Positions 29,270 to 41,289 are shown, numbered from the stretch's first letter. The stretch is DNA of 64,000 nt from Streptomyces akebiae (GCF_019599145.1 NZ_CP080647.1:2480001-2544000); one strand, 5' to 3'. Notes: generated from the letters alone by a model not told the origin. Program-made: numbers and translations.

Positions 29270-29444
29270 GACAGGAGCTCCTTGCGTGTACGGCTTGAAG
29301 TGGGGGGAACGTGCGCGTGCCGATGTGCAGGTGCCGGTGCGGACGTGCCGGTGCGAGGTGCCGGTGCGGATGAGTGGTGCGGGTGAGTGGTGCGGGTGGG
29401 AGCGGATCCGGGGGTGACGGGTTCCGGTCCGCCACGCCGCCATA

Positions 29445-29458
29445 TGGGAGCGCTCCCA
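29445..29458. promoter_or_regulatory. CebR box upstream of LPMO gene
   Basis: Perfect 14-bp palindrome TGGGAGCGCTCCCA, identical to the published CebR operator, 176 nt before the LPMO start. The rest of 29270-29758 has short G/T-rich repeats near 29308-29400 and no gene. Confidence 0.8.
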
Positions 29459-29677
29459 CCCCACCTGCTTCGGAAGCTAGCGCGCGGCGACGTGGTTGTA
29501 AACGGCTGTCACGTACCGACGCGCGGGGGCCGCACCCGGGCGGGCGCGGCCCCCGCAATGACGGGAACACACTCGTACGCCGGGAGCGCCGCCGTACGGG
29601 ACGACTCTGCGCGTGGAAGCTGAGCGGATCCTGAATCCCGCGGGTACCGGTGGAACCCTCTGACGGCGGCGTGCGCG

Positions 29678-29717
<40 letters not shown>

Positions 29718-29758
29718 CCGGGATCGACGGCGCGAGGGCCGATCCGGTGCTCCGCGAC

Positions 29759-30247
29759 TCATCCGGCCCTTCTCCAGGGGCGTTCGGCCTGCAGCCGGGC
29801 GGTCGTCAGCAGTCGGCGGGTGAGCTTCGCGTGGGTGCCGGTGCCCACGGCGAGGAGGCGGTACAGTCCGCCGGCCGGGCCGGGGAAGGCCGCACGGGTC
29901 TCGGCACGCAGCCGGACGTGGTCCGGCCCCGCCGCGTCGAGGTGGAAGGTCAGGGTGTAGGAGGAGAAGCGGTGGCGGCCCAGGAGGGTCAGTTGCCTGG
30001 CCGGGATCGCGGTCAGCGTGCGGAAGCCGGGGAAGGTCGTCGCGCCCTCGACGGGCGGGCGCGGCCCGGACGCCGTGTGGTCGGCGCAGCCCACGAGCTT
30101 GGCGTAACGGACCGCGGCGGGGCGGGAGAAGGCCCAGTCGAGCGCCTCGGCCAGGGCCCACCAGACCTCGTCGGCGTCCGCCTCGACGAGGATCGTGTGC
30201 TCGTCGACGTACGGGAGCGGGGTGCGGCGGCGCATCGGTGCATCCAT
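29759..30247 (-). CDS. SRPBCC-like hypothetical protein
   Basis: 162 residues with no clear catalytic motif. The pattern of an N-terminal strand (TILVEADADEVWWALAEALDW), a middle LLGRHRFSSYTLTFHLDA and a C-terminal amphipathic helix fits a helix-grip (SRPBCC/polyketide-cyclase-like) fold. The fold call is inferred. No signal peptide or membrane segment. ATG at 30247 gives MDAPMRRR. It stands alone, upstream of the interrupted XRE gene. Confidence 0.6.
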   Translation of the reverse strand: MDAPMRRRTPLPYVDEHTILVEADADEVWWALAEALDWAFSRPAAVRYAKLVGCADHTASGPRPPVEGATTFPGFRTLTAIPARQLTLLGRHRFSSYTLTFHLDAAGPDHVRLRAETRAAFPGPAGGLYRLLAVGTGTHAKLTRRLLTTARLQAERPWRRAG

Positions 30248-30332
30248 GGGTGCCAGTCTTCGCCCTCCGGCCTCCCGATCGCCAGGGTTGCCGTGCGGGG
30301 AACGTGCGCGACGGGGGCGGGCGGGTTCGCGG

Positions 30333-30474
30333 CTATGCGTCCGGCTGTCGTTCCCGCAGGGCCTTCGCCGTGTCGGTGACCTGGCGGAGCTGGCTCGCGG
30401 TGAGGCGGCGCAACTCCCAGATGAGTTCGGCGATCTCGCGCGCGTCGCGCTTCGGTGTTCCGAGGGTGGGGGGG
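30333..30474 (-). pseudogene. C-terminal fragment of XRE regulator split by IS607 element
   Basis: An open frame without any start codon encodes about 46 residues, PPTLGTPKRDAREIAELIWE and then LRRLTASQLRQVTDTAKALR, ending at TAG 30333-30335. This is the usual C-terminus of a family of Streptomyces XRE regulators. Upstream the frame runs into the IS607 left end. It completes in frame the fragment at 32648-33263 once the element is removed. Confidence 0.75.
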
Positions 30475-30544
30475 TGAAAGCTGCTACAGATTTTCTAGTC
30501 ATTCATAGACATCTTTAGTCGTTCATCTCGAATACATTGGCCCG

Positions 30545-31129
30545 GTGAAGCTTTCGGAGTGGGCCCGGCAGCAGGGCGTGAGCTACCAGACCGCCTGGCG
30601 GTGGGTGAAGGACGGGAAGATGCCCGTTCCGGTCCGCCAGGCGCCGTCCGGGACGTGGCTGGTCGCTGAGCCAGTTCCGGTCGTCCCTGCGGCCCCGGGG
30701 CGGGTGGTCGCGTACTGCCGCGTGTCGTGCGCCGACCAGAAGGCCGACCTTGACCGGCAGGCCGCCCGGGTCGTGGCCGGTGCGAACGGGCTGGGCCTGG
30801 CCGTCGCCGAGGTCGTCACCGAGGTCGGCTCGGGGCTGGACGGACGGCGCCGCAAACTGCACCGGGTGCTGTCCGACCCGCAAGCGGCGGTAATCGTGGT
30901 GGAGCATCGTGACCGGCTGGCCCGGTTCGGTGTCGAGCATCTCGAAGCCGTCCTGTCCGCATCGGGGCGGCGTCTGGTCGTCCTCGACCCCGCCGAGACC
31001 GCTGACGACCTGGTGCGGGACATCACCGAGGTGCTCACCTCGATGTGCGCCCGCCTGTACGGGCGGCGGGCGGCGCAGAACCGGGCCGCCCGCGCGGTGG
31101 CGGTGGCGACCGGCGAGGCCGCCGAGTGA
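30545..31129 (+). CDS. tnpA: IS607-type serine recombinase TnpA
   Basis: 194-residue serine transposase that catalyses element movement. An N-terminal MerR-like HTH (WARQQGVSYQTAWRWVKDGK, residues 5-24) precedes the resolvase-like catalytic domain, the domain order specific to IS607. The catalytic Ser lies in YCRVSCADQKADLDRQ near residue 62, and the conserved Arg in VVEHRDRLARFG. GTG start at 30545. Its last codons overlap tnpB by GTGA. The two genes are intact, so the element may still be active. Confidence 0.92.
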   Translation: MKLSEWARQQGVSYQTAWRWVKDGKMPVPVRQAPSGTWLVAEPVPVVPAAPGRVVAYCRVSCADQKADLDRQAARVVAGANGLGLAVAEVVTEVGSGLDGRRRKLHRVLSDPQAAVIVVEHRDRLARFGVEHLEAVLSASGRRLVVLDPAETADDLVRDITEVLTSMCARLYGRRAAQNRAARAVAVATGEAAE

Positions 31130-32583
31130 AGAAGTTCAGGCCGCAGCCCGGTTTCGTGGTGCAGGCGTACCGGTTCGCGCTCGACCCGAACGCCTCCCAG
31201 GAGCACATGCTGCGTTCGCACTGCGGCGCGGCGCGTGCCGCATACAACTGGGCGGTCGGCTGGGTCGAGGCGTCGTGGTGGCAGCGCCGTGCGGAGGAGA
31301 CGTACGGCGTCGCCGAGGCGGAGCTGACCAAGTGGCGGCCGTGGTCGCTGCCCGCGCTCCGCAAGGCGTTCAACCAGGCCAAGCACACCGACCCGCGCTT
31401 CGCCGGCTGGTGGGAGGAGAACTCCAAGGAGGCGTACTCCAACGGTCTCGCGAACGCCGCCGCCGCGTTCGACAATTACGCCAAGTCCAAGCGAGGCAAG
31501 CGCAAGGGCCGCGCGGTGGGTATGCCGCGGTTCAAGTCGAAGCGGAAGGCGCGCCTGTCCTGCCGGTTCACCACTGGCACGATCCGCGTGGACACCGACG
31601 GTCGGCACGTCACATTGCCCCGCTTGGGCACGATCCGCACCCACGAGCCCACCGGCGGCCTCCTCACCCGGGTGCAGGCCGGGACGGCACGCATCCTGTC
31701 CGCGACGGTGCGGCACGAACGCGGACGCTGGTTCGTGTCCTTCCAGGCCGAGGTCAAACGCGACCTCAAGCGCGTCGCCCGGCCGGACGTGGCGGTCGGT
31801 ATCGACCTGGGGGTGAAGACCCTCGCGGTCATGGCCGACAGCACCGGCGAGATCCGCACCGCGCCCAGTCCCGGCCACTACGACGCCGCGCGCAGGCAAC
31901 TGCGCCGCGCCTCCCGCGTCGTGTCCCGCCGCCAGGGTCCCGACCTGCGCACCGGACAACAGCCCTCCCGCCGCTGGGAGAAGGCCAACGCCGCCCGCAA
32001 CAAGATCCACCACCGGGTCGCGAACCTCCGCGAAGACGCCCTGCACAAGCTCACCACCGCCGTGGCGGCCGAGTACGGCACCGTCGTGATCGAAGACCTC
32101 AACGTCGCCGGCATGTTGAAGAACCGGCGCCTGGCCCGCCGCATCGCCGACGCCGGATTCGGCGAGATCCGCCGCCAGCTCGACTACAAGACCCGCCAGC
32201 GCCACGCCACCCGCACCATCGTGGCGAACCGCTGGTACCCCTCTTCCAAGACCTGTTCCGGGTGCGGCGCGGCGAAAGCCAAGCTGCCGCTGCACGTCCG
32301 GACCTACGAATGCGACGCCTGCGGCCTGGTCATCGACCGGGACGACAACGCCGCACTCAACCTCGCCGCCCTCGCGGCGGCCTGCGTGACTGGTCCCGGA
32401 GTGGCCGGAGACCAGAACACCGCCCCGGCGGTGTCGAAGCCTCGTGGAGCCGACCAGAAGACCCGCGCCACCCGCACCCGCCGCAAGGCGAGTGCGGGGC
32501 GGGCAGGTGGCGCAACCCTGCCGCAGCAGCGGCAGGAGGAAGCGAGAGACCGTACTCAAGCCGGGCCCCTGACGCTCTGGTGA
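31126..32583 (+). CDS. tnpB: RNA-guided nuclease TnpB of IS607 element
   Basis: 485-residue TnpB, ancestor-type of Cas12. The N-terminal HTH_OrfB region begins at AYRFALDPNASQEHMLRSHC. The RuvC catalytic acids are intact: Asp in GIDLGVKTLAVM, Glu in VIEDLNVAGM, Asp in DRDDNAALNLA. The zinc ribbon has CSGCGAAKAK and CDACG. The frame extends past the RuvC core by about 70 residues of basic, low-complexity tail. In this family it binds a guide RNA from the element's right end and cuts the empty site, retaining the transposon. The GTG start overlaps tnpA. Confidence 0.92.
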   Translation: MKKFRPQPGFVVQAYRFALDPNASQEHMLRSHCGAARAAYNWAVGWVEASWWQRRAEETYGVAEAELTKWRPWSLPALRKAFNQAKHTDPRFAGWWEENSKEAYSNGLANAAAAFDNYAKSKRGKRKGRAVGMPRFKSKRKARLSCRFTTGTIRVDTDGRHVTLPRLGTIRTHEPTGGLLTRVQAGTARILSATVRHERGRWFVSFQAEVKRDLKRVARPDVAVGIDLGVKTLAVMADSTGEIRTAPSPGHYDAARRQLRRASRVVSRRQGPDLRTGQQPSRRWEKANAARNKIHHRVANLREDALHKLTTAVAAEYGTVVIEDLNVAGMLKNRRLARRIADAGFGEIRRQLDYKTRQRHATRTIVANRWYPSSKTCSGCGAAKAKLPLHVRTYECDACGLVIDRDDNAALNLAALAAACVTGPGVAGDQNTAPAVSKPRGADQKTRATRTRRKASAGRAGGATLPQQRQEEARDRTQAGPLTLW

Positions 32584-32589
32584 TGTGAC

Positions 32590-32667
32590 GGACCTTCCGG
32601 GCCGAAATGCCCGGAATGCTGAGACCTGACTACGGACTCAGCAACGGATGCCGGTCAGCGCGGAGAG
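32590..32667 (+). ncRNA. Predicted 3' end of TnpB guide (omega) RNA
   Basis: Downstream of tnpB two hairpins lead up to the element end: TTCCGGGC/GCCCGGAA (32595-32616) and TGCTGAG/CTCAGCA (32617-32643). By analogy with known omega RNAs the guide would be the flanking host sequence 32648-32667, which lies in the XRE gene. The 5' end of the RNA probably lies within tnpB and cannot be placed. Confidence 0.45.
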
Positions 32668-33263
32668 GTCGTCGGCGGGAACGTCGAGCAGCGTCGCGCA
32701 GTCCGCCAACAGGTCCGGGGGGAGCGGCTTGCGGCCGTGCCCCACCTGGCCCGAAGGTGGCCGCCGCCCAGTAGCGGTCGGTGACCGTCCCGAACGTGTG
32801 GGCCGTGGCCGGCAGGTTGAGATTCCGGTTGTGCAGCATGCGCATGAGGAGGGCGCCGGGCCCCGGGGGGGTAGCGGCGGCCCGGAGGGGTGTCCGGGAC
32901 GGGCCGCGTCCGCTGTGCCTGGGGCAGGGACGCGACGAATCGGCGCAGGGTGCCCCTGTGCTCCGGCGGGAGACCGGCGGCCTCCCGGATGACACGAGGG
33001 ACGTCACGCCCGGCCGTCGCGTCCAGTGGAGCGAGGTCTTCGGGGAGGTCGGCGCCCGCGATCGCGAAAACGTCCGCCGTGTGCAGGCCGAGGGCGGGTG
33101 CGAGCCGCCGCAGGAGGGGTGGCGTCGGGGTCTGGTGGGCCCGGAGCACAGCCGTCAGTTCGGGCTCGGGGACGTCGGCGAGACGGGACAGGGACGTCGG
33201 GTGCAGCCTCCGGCGATCGAGCAGCCGCCGCAACCGCGCACCGAAGTCGTGTTCCCCCACCAT
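32648..33263 (-). pseudogene. N-terminal part of XRE-family regulator, frameshifted and interrupted
   Basis: Begins with ATG at 33263 (MVGEHDFGARLRRLLDRRRL) and an XRE-type HTH. Two apparent +1 insertions break it. At about 32862-32874 (C/G run) the frame changes before GPGALLMRMLHNRNLNLPAT. At about 32750 it changes again before PDLLADCATLLDVPADDLSA. The third frame ends at LTGI, where the IS607 element begins. Without the element it would read on as LTGIPPTLGTPKRDARE into the fragment at 30333-30474. Both shifts lie in homopolymer-like runs, so assembly errors are possible; the insertion itself is clear. Confidence 0.75.
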
Positions 33264-33627
33264 CGGGTCAGAGTAGGCCGACGGTCACACCGGAACCGAC
33301 GGATACGACGGATACGACGAATCCGACGGGCCGGAAGGGGCGGACCGGCCGGACCAGCCATGTCCTGATCTGTCCCTCTTGCCTGGGGGAAGCCTGTGTT
33401 CCGGCTGAGCCGGAGCCGTGCGACCTGGTCGTCGGGTGCGGACGGTACCCCGCACGCAGACGCAGACGTACGGGACCGCCAACTTCCCTGACCGATGAGG
33501 GCGTTGGCACGGACCGGCCACAGGAACCCCTTGAGCCTCTCTTGGCGCGCCGCCCACTCTGATCACTGGCTTCCGCCCATCGGGCCGGAAGCGTTCATCA
33601 GCGAATTCAGGGGAGGACGCACCACCC
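33264..33627. other. Intergenic region before subtilase, no gene seen
   Basis: Contains short GGATACGAC repeats at 33300-33325. The reading frames present lack ribosome sites and look non-coding. It probably holds the subtilase promoter. GGGGAGG lies about 11 nt before the subtilase ATG. Confidence 0.5.
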
Positions 33628-36600
33628 ATGCGAAGACTCCATGCCCTCGGTGCCGTGGCGGGAGCGGCCGGTCTGCTCGCGGCGGCGATCACGCCCGCGA
33701 CGGCCGGCCCCGGCACCGCACCCGGCGCGAGCACCGACACCTCAAGTGCCCCCGCCACCTCAAGTGCCCCCGCCACCCGGACTGTCACCCTCATCACCGG
33801 CGACACCGTCTCGCTCACCGCCGGACCGGACGGCAAGTACGCCGTCGACGTACGGCGCGGCGCGGGCCGGGAGGCCGCCACGTTCCTGTCCAGCGAACGG
33901 GACGGCGAGGTCAGCGTCCTGCCGACGGACGCCGTCCCGCTGGTACGGGCGGGCCGCCTCGACCCGGCACTGTTCAACGTCACCCGGCTGGTGAAGCAGG
34001 GGTACGGCGACGACAGGACCGGCGCCACCCCTCTGATCGCGACCTACGCGAAGGGCGGTGCGACGCCCGAAGGCGCCCGGCGCACGCGGGCGTTGCCCGG
34101 GATCGACGGCGCGGCGCTGAGCGCGGAGAAGTCGACCGCGTTCTGGGCGGACATCGCCCCCGCCCTCGGCACCGAACCCACCACGAAGGCCGCGCGGCAA
34201 CTCGGCGAGGGCATCGACAAGCTCTGGCTGGACGCCCAGGTGAAGGTGTCCCTGGAGACGAGCGTCCCGCAGATCGGCGCACCCGAGGTGTGGCGGTCGG
34301 GTCACGACGGCAAGGGCGTGAAGGTCGCGGTCCTGGACACGGGCGTGGACACCGGGCACCCGGATCTCGCGGGCAGGCTCGGCGAGTCCCGGACGTTCGT
34401 GCCGGAGCAGTCGGTGCAGGACGGTCACGGCCACGGCACCCATGTGGCGGCCACGATCGCCGGCTCGGGCGCGGCCTCGGACGGCCTGCGCAAGGGCGTG
34501 GCGCCGGGCGCGGAGCTGCTGGTCGGCAAGGTGCTGGGCAACGACGGCCGGGGCCAGTCCTCCTGGATCATCGCGGGCATGGAGTGGGCCGCGAACTCCG
34601 GCGCGAAGATCGTCTCCATGTCGCTGGGCGGCACCGCGACCGGCCCCTCCGACGTGCTCAGTGAGACCGTCGACGAGTTGTCCGCGTCCACCGGCGCCCT
34701 CTTCGTGATCGCGTCGGGCAACGCGGGCCCCGGCGAGCAGACCGTGGGCACCCCGGGCATCGCCGACTCGGCGCTCACCGTGGGCGCGGTCGACAAGTCG
34801 GACCGGCTGGCCCCGTTCTCCGGACGCGGCCCGCGTCCCGGTGACTTCGCGGTCAAGCCGGAGATCACCGCGCCGGGCGTGGGCATCATCGCGGCGCGTG
34901 CCGCCGGCACCTCCATGGGGGCGCCGGTCGACGACCACTACACGGCGGCGAACGGTACGTCGATGGCGACCCCGCATGTCGCGGGCGCGGCGGCGCTGGT
35001 CGCGCAGGCGCATCCGGACTGGACCGGCCGGCAGATCAAGGAAGCCCTGGCCACCACGGCGAAGACGAACACCGACGACTCCGTGTTCGAGCAGGGCAAC
35101 GGGCGGGTCGACGCCGTACGGGCCGTCGGCCAGAACGTGTTCGCGACCCCGACGCTGAGCTTCGGCAAGTTCGAGGACGGCGACACGGGGGTCGCCACCA
35201 AGGACATCACCTACACCAACACCACTGACAAAGCGGTGGAGTTGAAGATCTCGTCGTCGCTCGCCGAGGTCACCCCGGTCGACGGCACCCTGACCGTGCC
35301 CGCGCGGGGCACCGCCACGCTCCCGGTCGGCGTCGACCCCGCGGAGAAGGCCGAAGGCCGGTACGCGGGCCACATCACGGCGACCGCCGACGACGGCGTA
35401 CGGATCACCACGGGCGTCGGCTTCGAGAAGGCACCGAAGACGTACGACCTCGCCGTCTCCCTCCTGGGCCGGGACGGCAAGGCGCCCACCGGCGGGTCGA
35501 TCTACACCCTCATGGAACTGAGCAACGCCATCCCCGACCAGTACGGCTTCCTCGGCACCGGCTGGACCTGGCAGGTCCCGGCCGGCACCTACTCCATCTC
35601 GACCTGGATCCCGGACCGCGACGCGGGCGGCATCGCCGTCGGCACCTCGGTGGTCGTCGCCCCCGAGATCAAGGTGAACGGCGACACCAAGGTCGTCCTG
35701 GACGCCCGCAAGGCGGTGGAGATCAAGCCGAGGACGAAGCAGGACTCCGAGTTCCAGGGCTTCAGCACCAATGTGCACCGCGAAGGGCCCGGCGGCGGCT
35801 GGGGACTCACCTACAGCCAGGGCTTCTGGACCGACCACCTCTATGTGACGCCGACCGAGCGGGTCACCGAGGGGAGCCTGGAGTTCTCCGCCAAGTTCCG
35901 GCTGTACGCCAAGGAGTTGACGGCGAGCTTCACCAGCCCGGAGAAGACCGAACTGTCCTCGCTCTACTACTCGCAGACCTACGAGGACTTCCCCCTGAGG
36001 ATCAGTGGGAAGCACAAGGTCCGTGCGGTGGACGCGGGCGGCGGTACCGAGGCCGACTTCGCGGGGCTCGACGTCAAGGGCAAGGTGGCGGTGGTCGCGC
36101 TCGGCGCCACGGAGCGGGCGCAGAACGCCCTGGACAACGCCACCAAGGCCGGGGCGGGTTACCTCATCGCGTATCGCAAGACGCCCGGCTTCTGGATCGA
36201 GGCCGTGGACCGCGCCACCACCGTCCCGCTGATGATCGCCACCGGTGAGGAGGGTGCCCGGCTCACCGCCCTGCTGAGGACCGGCAAGAAGGTCACGCTG
36301 AAGCTGGACGGCACACCGGCCAGCCCGTACGTCTACAACCTGCTCGCCGCCCAGAGCGGCGCCATCTCCGCGGATCAGACCTACGACCTCGACCGCTCCA
36401 ACACGGTGAAGCGGAAGGCCCGTTACCACGGGGCCACGGCCGGCGAGATGGGCGCGGACGCCCTGTACACCTACCGCCCCTGGCAGCTCTTCGGCATCGA
36501 GAACAGCCACTACATGGAGCTGGGCACGGAACGCGACGAGTACTACTACGTCGACCCCGACACCCGTACCTGGCACGTCGTCTACCCGAACTGGAACACG

Positions 36601-37314
36601 TTCAGGGGCCAGTGGAGCCCGCTGCGGACCTTCACCGAACCGGCCACGGAACCCACCGAGAACTGGCTGCGCCAGGTCGTCCGCCCGGGGACCAGCGAGG
36701 AGTACGGCCTCTCCACCCGCACCGGCGACAGACTCGCCTTCTCCGTCGCGGAGCTGACCGACTCCACACCGGGTCACTACGGCTACATCGACGGCACCGA
36801 CAGCACCGGCAAGGGCAGGCTCTACGCGGACGGGAAGCTGGTCGGGGACTCGACGCTCGGCGGCTACGGCACGTTCGACGTGGCGGCGGACAAGGCCTCG
36901 TACCGCTTCGAGCTTGATGTGCGGCGCCGGGCGGCCTGGGCCAAGTACTCCACGAGCACGCACACGGAGTGGACCTTCGCCTCGGCGCACACCGCCGCCG
37001 AGACGGCCCTGCCGCTGCTCACGGTCGGCATCGCCCCGAAGGGCCTCGACCTCCTCAACCGGGCCAAGAGCGGGCGGGAGTTGAAGGTCGATCTGCCGGT
37101 CGCCGACCAGCTGGGCGGGGTGCGGGCGAGCAGCCTGCGGGCCTGGGTCTCCTACGACGACGGCACGTCCTGGAAGGAGGTGAAGGTGAAGAGCGGCGAG
37201 GCACGGTTCAAGCCGGCGGCGGGCGCCGAGTCGGTGTCGCTGCGGGTGCGGGCCACCGACCGCGACGGCAACGGGATCGACCAGACCGTGCTGCGGGCGT
37301 TCGGCCTGAAGTAG
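33628..37314 (+). CDS. Large secreted S8 subtilisin-like serine protease
   Basis: Extracellular protease of 1228 residues. Signal peptide ends near ATAGPG (residue 27), then a low-complexity Thr/Ser/Ala stretch and a propeptide of about 170 residues. The catalytic triad is intact: Asp237 in VLDTGVDTGHPDL, His269 in GHGHGTHVAATIAGSG, Ser445 in NGTSMATPHVAGAAALV, with oxyanion Asn365 in SGNAGPG. After residue 530 come Fn3-like and PA-like regions, the latter in KGKVAVVALGATERAQNALD near 815-850. The large C-terminal region has no membrane or sortase signal. It is monocistronic by context; substrate unknown. Confidence 0.95.
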   Translation: MRRLHALGAVAGAAGLLAAAITPATAGPGTAPGASTDTSSAPATSSAPATRTVTLITGDTVSLTAGPDGKYAVDVRRGAGREAATFLSSERDGEVSVLPTDAVPLVRAGRLDPALFNVTRLVKQGYGDDRTGATPLIATYAKGGATPEGARRTRALPGIDGAALSAEKSTAFWADIAPALGTEPTTKAARQLGEGIDKLWLDAQVKVSLETSVPQIGAPEVWRSGHDGKGVKVAVLDTGVDTGHPDLAGRLGESRTFVPEQSVQDGHGHGTHVAATIAGSGAASDGLRKGVAPGAELLVGKVLGNDGRGQSSWIIAGMEWAANSGAKIVSMSLGGTATGPSDVLSETVDELSASTGALFVIASGNAGPGEQTVGTPGIADSALTVGAVDKSDRLAPFSGRGPRPGDFAVKPEITAPGVGIIAARAAGTSMGAPVDDHYTAANGTSMATPHVAGAAALVAQAHPDWTGRQIKEALATTAKTNTDDSVFEQGNGRVDAVRAVGQNVFATPTLSFGKFEDGDTGVATKDITYTNTTDKAVELKISSSLAEVTPVDGTLTVPARGTATLPVGVDPAEKAEGRYAGHITATADDGVRITTGVGFEKAPKTYDLAVSLLGRDGKAPTGGSIYTLMELSNAIPDQYGFLGTGWTWQVPAGTYSISTWIPDRDAGGIAVGTSVVVAPEIKVNGDTKVVLDARKAVEIKPRTKQDSEFQGFSTNVHREGPGGGWGLTYSQGFWTDHLYVTPTERVTEGSLEFSAKFRLYAKELTASFTSPEKTELSSLYYSQTYEDFPLRISGKHKVRAVDAGGGTEADFAGLDVKGKVAVVALGATERAQNALDNATKAGAGYLIAYRKTPGFWIEAVDRATTVPLMIATGEEGARLTALLRTGKKVTLKLDGTPASPYVYNLLAAQSGAISADQTYDLDRSNTVKRKARYHGATAGEMGADALYTYRPWQLFGIENSHYMELGTERDEYYYVDPDTRTWHVVYPNWNTFRGQWSPLRTFTEPATEPTENWLRQVVRPGTSEEYGLSTRTGDRLAFSVAELTDSTPGHYGYIDGTDSTGKGRLYADGKLVGDSTLGGYGTFDVAADKASYRFELDVRRRAAWAKYSTSTHTEWTFASAHTAAETALPLLTVGIAPKGLDLLNRAKSGRELKVDLPVADQLGGVRASSLRAWVSYDDGTSWKEVKVKSGEARFKPAAGAESVSLRVRATDRDGNGIDQTVLRAFGLK

Positions 37315-37370
37315 GCGCCACCCGCCACCTGTGCGTCGGCGTTAACAGAGTTCGTCTACCGTGCCCGGAC

Positions 37371-38408
37371 ATGGTGAACACGGCACACGACACGGCGCAC
37401 GCATCAGCGCATGACCCAGCACATGACACGGCAAGACCGACCCCTGCCGCGAGCCCTTGGTCCGCGGTGGGGGTCTCCGCCTTCGACGAGCTGGTGTACC
37501 GGTCGATCCTCCACCAGCCCGACGCGGGCGCGGCCGGCTGGGCGCTGCTGACCGGTGCCACCCCGGCCCTGGTCCACGACTCCTGCGACCGGCTGCTCGC
37601 GCTCGGTCTGCTCCAACCGCCGGACTCCATGGGCGGGTTACGCGCGGTCGACCCCCGGGTGGCGATCCGGGCGCTGATCCGGCGACGCGAGACCGAGTCC
37701 GAACTGCTGGCCGCCACCGCCGATGAGATGGCCACCGCGCACGAGGCCGGACTGCTGCGCGAGGAGCCGTCCCGGCTGGTCGAGGTGGTCTCCGGCGAGG
37801 GGGCCAACGCGGCCCGTCTGGAAGAGCTGTACGCGCGTGCCGAGCAGGAGGTGTGTGTCTTCGACACTCCCCCGTACCTGGCCCCGCGCACCCCGCAGTT
37901 GGACCTCCAGTCGGACCTGCTCAGCCGCGGCATCACCTATCGCACGGTGTACGCGGCGACCGCCCTGGAGGATCCGGACGTCCTCCACCACGCCTGGAAG
38001 ATGGTCGAACTCGGCGAGCAGGCCCGGGTGTTGCCCTCGGTGCCGGTCAAGTTGCTGGTGGTCGACGGACGTCGGGCGATGCTGCCGCTGACCGCGTCCG
38101 AGGCGGGCGGCTACTGCGCGGCGGTCGTCAGGCACTCGGCGGTCACCGAGGCGCTGCAGAAGCTGTTCGACCTGGCCTGGCAGCAGGCGACGCCACTGGG
38201 TCAGCCGGTCGGTGAGGGGGAACTCTCCGAGGGGGAGCGGACGTTGACCCGTCTGCTGGCGGCCGGGATGAAGGACGAGGCGGTGGCCCGCCATCTCGGG
38301 GTGAGCCTGCGGACCCTGCGGCGCCGGGTGAGCGAGCTGCAGGACAGGCTCGGCGCGGCCAGTCGCTTCCAGCTGGGGGCGCGGGCGGCGCAGCGCGGCT
38401 GGCTGTAG
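37371..38408 (+). CDS. LuxR-type HTH transcriptional regulator (TrmB-like N-terminus)
   Basis: 345-residue cytoplasmic regulator. The C-terminal LuxR-type HTH is LTRLLAAGMKDEAVARHLGV then SLRTLRRRVSELQDRLGAAS (residues 275-325). The N-terminal half has a TrmB/winged-helix-like segment starting FDELVYRSILHQPDAG and a phospholipase-D-like ligand region (CVFDTPPYLA). The first 20 residues are a His/Ala/Asp repeat (HDTAHASAHDPAHDTA). No ribosome site precedes the ATG; a -10-like TCTACC ends about 10 nt before it, suggesting a leaderless mRNA. A role next to the protease is possible but not shown. Confidence 0.85.
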   Translation: MVNTAHDTAHASAHDPAHDTARPTPAASPWSAVGVSAFDELVYRSILHQPDAGAAGWALLTGATPALVHDSCDRLLALGLLQPPDSMGGLRAVDPRVAIRALIRRRETESELLAATADEMATAHEAGLLREEPSRLVEVVSGEGANAARLEELYARAEQEVCVFDTPPYLAPRTPQLDLQSDLLSRGITYRTVYAATALEDPDVLHHAWKMVELGEQARVLPSVPVKLLVVDGRRAMLPLTASEAGGYCAAVVRHSAVTEALQKLFDLAWQQATPLGQPVGEGELSEGERTLTRLLAAGMKDEAVARHLGVSLRTLRRRVSELQDRLGAASRFQLGARAAQRGWL

Positions 38409-38430
38409 GGCACGCGACGCGGCCATGCGA

Positions 38431-38464
38431 AGGGCCGCACCCCCGTCACCGGGGATGCGGCCCT
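38431..38464. terminator. Bidirectional terminator between regulator and acnA
   Basis: AGGGCCGCA/TGCGGCCCT stem extended by a CCCC/GGGG pairing, in the 76-nt gap between two convergent genes. Confidence 0.85.
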
Positions 38465-38484
38465 CAACCGCCCTGCCTGGCCGC

Positions 38485-41289
<2,805 letters not shown>

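Larger units (their letters stand above)
30475..32647 (+). mobile_element. IS607-family insertion sequence (tnpA + tnpB)
   Basis: Element of about 2173 bp holding a serine recombinase and TnpB, without terminal inverted repeats. Ends are deduced from the flanks: a 7-G run precedes 30475, GG occurs at 32646-32647, and removal of 30475-32647 rejoins an XRE reading frame. GG at both junctions fits the GG crossover of IS607 enzymes. The AT-rich left end carries the direct repeat TAGTCRTTCAT at 30496-30506 and 30516-30526, likely TnpA binding sites. Confidence 0.85.

Noticed and set aside
29308..29400. G/T-rich repeat in the LPMO leader as a riboswitch
   Set aside because: It is a run of imperfect GTGCCGGTGCGG-like units without a conserved fold; it looks like slippage sequence.
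33026..33562. 178-codon plus-strand frame before the subtilase
   Set aside because: Antisense of the XRE gene and of repetitive Thr/Pro composition, no start signal.
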